Source: Rhodocyclaceae bacterium
Lineage (GTDB): Bacteria > Pseudomonadota > Gammaproteobacteria > Burkholderiales > Rhodocyclaceae
Reading direction: 5' to 3'
Assembly (NCBI GenBank): GCA_016791145.1
Contig: JAEUNJ010000189.1
Location: 1-64,000, forward strand
Length of the DNA: 64,000 bases
Made by a program: the position numbers and the translations under genes
Shown here: one piece after another, positions 62,172-64,000 of the stretch
Layout: every line of letters begins with the position of its first letter
How positions within the stretch are numbered: position 1 is the stretch's first letter
The notes under the pieces: model-generated
Told to the model about the DNA's origin: nothing
The model's input: the letters and a program-made list of their open reading frames with translations, nothing else
Databases searched by the model: none

Positions 62172-63208
62172 CGCAGGCGGTCCGCCAGGGCGGCGAGCGG
62201 CAGGGGCCGTCGCCAGAAGCGCCACCGGTCTCCGGGAGCGGCTTCCAGGCGCAGGGTGCCGGCATCGCCGGGCGCCACCAGGTTCAAGGCCGCGACCCGG
62301 CCGGCCCGGAGCGCCGCGTCGAGGGGCGCGAACCATCGGTCTTCCACGCCTTCCAGGGCGGCGCTCCAGGCCAGTGCGTCGCGCCCGCGGCGCGGTCCGA
62401 TCAGGTCTTCCAGGACCACGAGGAGCGGCCCCTTCCCTCCGGCCCGGGCTTCCAGGCCGGCCCATGTCTCCGGCGCCGGCCCGGATCCGACGGCCGCGAA
62501 CCTCGCCAGCCCCGGTGCGGCGGGATCGTTCCAGGCGATGCTGCGCCAGGGTGGATCCGGGGGCGTCCGCGGCGCGGACAGGGCTCCCTCGCCCCAGAAC
62601 CAGAGCGTGTTCGCGGGGGGGCGGCCAGCGGCCTCCCGCGCCGCGTTCACCGGATGCCGGTGGAGCAGGATCTGCGCCTCGTTCAGCCGTGTCCGCCAGG
62701 GCCGCGCATCCGCGCCGGAGGGCAGCAGGTGCTTCGCATCCTGGCCGATGGCCGCCGGAAGCGGCGTCGTGCCCAGGTTGAGCGGCCCCGGCAGACGCAG
62801 GTGCCAGTGACCGGGACGGGTGGCGACGATGCCGCCGGGAACCTCGTCGAACACGGGCGCCAGGGCCTGGCGCAGGGCGGCGCATTCGTCAGCCGTCAAT
62901 GCGAGGCGGTCCGGATCGTCCAGGGGCATGCCGGAGGCGGTCAGGGCGATGCGCGCCGGATCGGCGCAGAGCCAATGGCCGCCGCCCGGATCGACCCCGG
63001 CGCCCAGCAGGCGCAGGGCCGCCGCGGGCCAGGCGCCCTTCATCCCGAATGCATTGGCGAGCCAGGCCTCCGTGGAACCGGGCCCGGCCACGGCGATCCG
63101 GCCGCGGCCGAGGAGGGCGGCGAGGGCCGGCAGCGGGAGGTCGGAACTGATGTCGCGGAAGGCCCGGGCCGGCCAGAGCAGGCCGGGCAGGAGCAGCGTG
63201 ATGCGCAT
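62168..63208 (-). CDS. RpfE-type/phosphoglycerate-mutase-like conserved protein
   Basis: 346 residues. It resembles the conserved protein often found directly before recJ in betaproteobacteria and named RpfE-type regulatory or phosphoglycerate-mutase-like protein: RITLLLPGLLWPARAFRDI; HWLCADPARIALTA; LNEAQILLHRHPVN; NTLWFWGEGAL. No catalytic motif of the alkaline phosphatase superfamily is certain. Coupled to recJ by a GTGA overlap. Function is unproven. Confidence 0.8.
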   Translation of the reverse strand: MRITLLLPGLLWPARAFRDISSDLPLPALAALLGRGRIAVAGPGSTEAWLANAFGMKGAWPAAALRLLGAGVDPGGGHWLCADPARIALTASGMPLDDPDRLALTADECAALRQALAPVFDEVPGGIVATRPGHWHLRLPGPLNLGTTPLPAAIGQDAKHLLPSGADARPWRTRLNEAQILLHRHPVNAAREAAGRPPANTLWFWGEGALSAPRTPPDPPWRSIAWNDPAAPGLARFAAVGSGPAPETWAGLEARAGGKGPLLVVLEDLIGPRRGRDALAWSAALEGVEDRWFAPLDAALRAGRVAALNLVAPGDAGTLRLEAAPGDRWRFWRRPLPLAALADRLR

Positions 63209-63297
63209 GGGCGGATGTTAACACGGGGTCCCGGGCGCTCCCGGGATCGGCCGGGAAACCGGCGTGGCGGCGCATTTTCCGGCTAACATACGGCCCG

Positions 63298-64000
63298 ATG
63301 CGCTATGAATTCCTCGTCGGCCTGCGCTACACCCGAGCCAAACGGCGCGGCACCGGGCGCAACCGTTTCATCTCCTTCATCTCCCTGATTTCGGTTCTCG
63401 GCCTCGCCCTCGGGGTGGCCGCGCTGATCGTGGTGCTCTCCGTCATGAACGGCTTCCAGAAGGAGTTGCGCACGCGGATCCTGGGCGTCGCCTCCCACGT
63501 GCAGATCTCCGCCGCGGACAAGGACCTGGCCAACTGGGCGGCCGTCGTGCAGGCGGCGGCCGGGCATCCGGAGGTGCGCGCGGCGGCGCCCTACGTGCAG
63601 GCCCAGAGCCTCCTGACCTTCGACCAGGAGGTGCGCGGCGTGATCGTCCGCGGCATCCTGCCGGAGGCGGAGGAGAAGGTGGCCGACTTCGCGCGGCACA
63701 TGAGGGCCGGCACGCTGGACCTGCTGCGACCGGGCGAGTTCGGGATCGTGCTGGGGGTGGAGGTGGCGCGGGCCCTGCGGGTCTCCGTCGGCGAAAAGGT
63801 GACCGTGCTGGCGCCCCAGGGCCTCGTGACGCCGGCGGCCGTGCTGCCGCGCCTCAAACAGTTCCGCGTGGTGGGCGTCTTCGAGGTCGGCATGTTCGAG
63901 TACGACTCGGGCCTCGCCCTCGTCCACATGGCCGACGCCCAGAAGCTCTACCGCATGGGCGAGAGCGTCAGCGGCGTCCGGCTCAAGGTGGATGATCTCT
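63298..64000 (+). CDS. lolC: Lipoprotein-releasing ABC transporter permease LolC (cut by window end)
   Basis: The first 234 residues are visible and the frame runs off the window. MRYEFLVGLRYTRAKRRGTGRNRFISFISLISVLGLALGVAALIVVLSVMNGFQKELR is shown here only in part: key pieces are FISFISLISVLGLALGVA and MNGFQKELRTRILG, the diagnostic first membrane helix and adjoining region of LolC/LolE. The periplasmic domain follows (HVQISAADKDL, VRGVIVRGILPE). It extracts lipoproteins from the inner membrane together with LolD. lolD would be expected just beyond the window. Confidence 0.93.
   Translation, partial: MRYEFLVGLRYTRAKRRGTGRNRFISFISLISVLGLALGVAALIVVLSVMNGFQKELRTRILGVASHVQISAADKDLANWAAVVQAAAGHPEVRAAAPYVQAQSLLTFDQEVRGVIVRGILPEAEEKVADFARHMRAGTLDLLRPGEFGIVLGVEVARALRVSVGEKVTVLAPQGLVTPAAVLPRLKQFRVVGVFEVGMFEYDSGLALVHMADAQKLYRMGESVSGVRLKVDDL

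Overview
The window is high-GC DNA with tightly packed, often overlapping genes (ATGA/GTGA junctions). It looks like a betaproteobacterium close to the Rhodocyclales. The reasons are the RlmD/RecJ/LolC/YaeQ-type housekeeping set, three tandem PEP-CTERM surface-protein genes, acyl-CoA/CoA-transferase metabolism and a complete Ralstonia/Rhizobium-style hydrogenase locus. This placement is inference from gene content; no rRNA lies in the window.

Layout. 1-211: tail of an acyl-CoA dehydrogenase. 601-6864: a CzcCBA-type heavy-metal RND efflux operon ending in a PII-like gene. 7075-9397: dienelactone hydrolase and an acyl-CoA ligase. 9460-9668: a broken tRNA-Ser copy followed by an intact tRNA-Ser(UGA). 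9862-10095: a small unknown gene with a terminator. 10474-37330: a 27-kb [NiFe]-hydrogenase supercluster. 37639-46298: a small unknown protein with a long CoA-transferase-like enzyme, a B12/radical-SAM protein, dtd, a CaiB/BaiF CoA-transferase, a gamma-carbonic anhydrase and a dipeptidase. 46438-48839: three PEP-CTERM proteins. 48940-64000: mixed housekeeping genes (BamE-like lipoprotein, yaeQ, acpH, ribosomal oxygenase, rlmD, rlhA, glutathione peroxidase, acyltransferase, transglutaminase-like protein, recJ, start of lolC).

The hydrogenase region holds three different enzymes. On the minus strand hupSLC encodes a membrane-bound uptake hydrogenase whose small subunit has the six-cysteine proximal-cluster pattern of oxygen-tolerant enzymes. 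It is followed by maturation genes hupDFGHIJ, hypABFCDE and hypX, then the sigma54 activator hoxA and the H2-sensing regulatory hydrogenase hoxBC. Divergently on the plus strand a Hyb-type hydrogenase (hybOABC) has its own protease and chaperones (hybD, hybG, hybE) but borrows the Hyp proteins. The 869-bp divergent intergenic region carries a sigma54-type promoter facing each operon and an exact IHF-consensus match, which fits control of both enzymes by HoxA.

Oddities worth checking: the Hyb small subunit has proline in place of a proximal-cluster cysteine; the sensor kinase hoxJ and the scaffold hoxV/hupK are missing from their usual places; HypF is a short form; and hupC and hupD are separated by an orphan HigA-like regulator and an unrecognised protein with a degenerate receiver-like fold. 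There is also a half-tRNA duplication, several dispersed inverted repeats, an FNR-like box before the radical-SAM gene and an AT-rich palindrome before the peroxidase gene.
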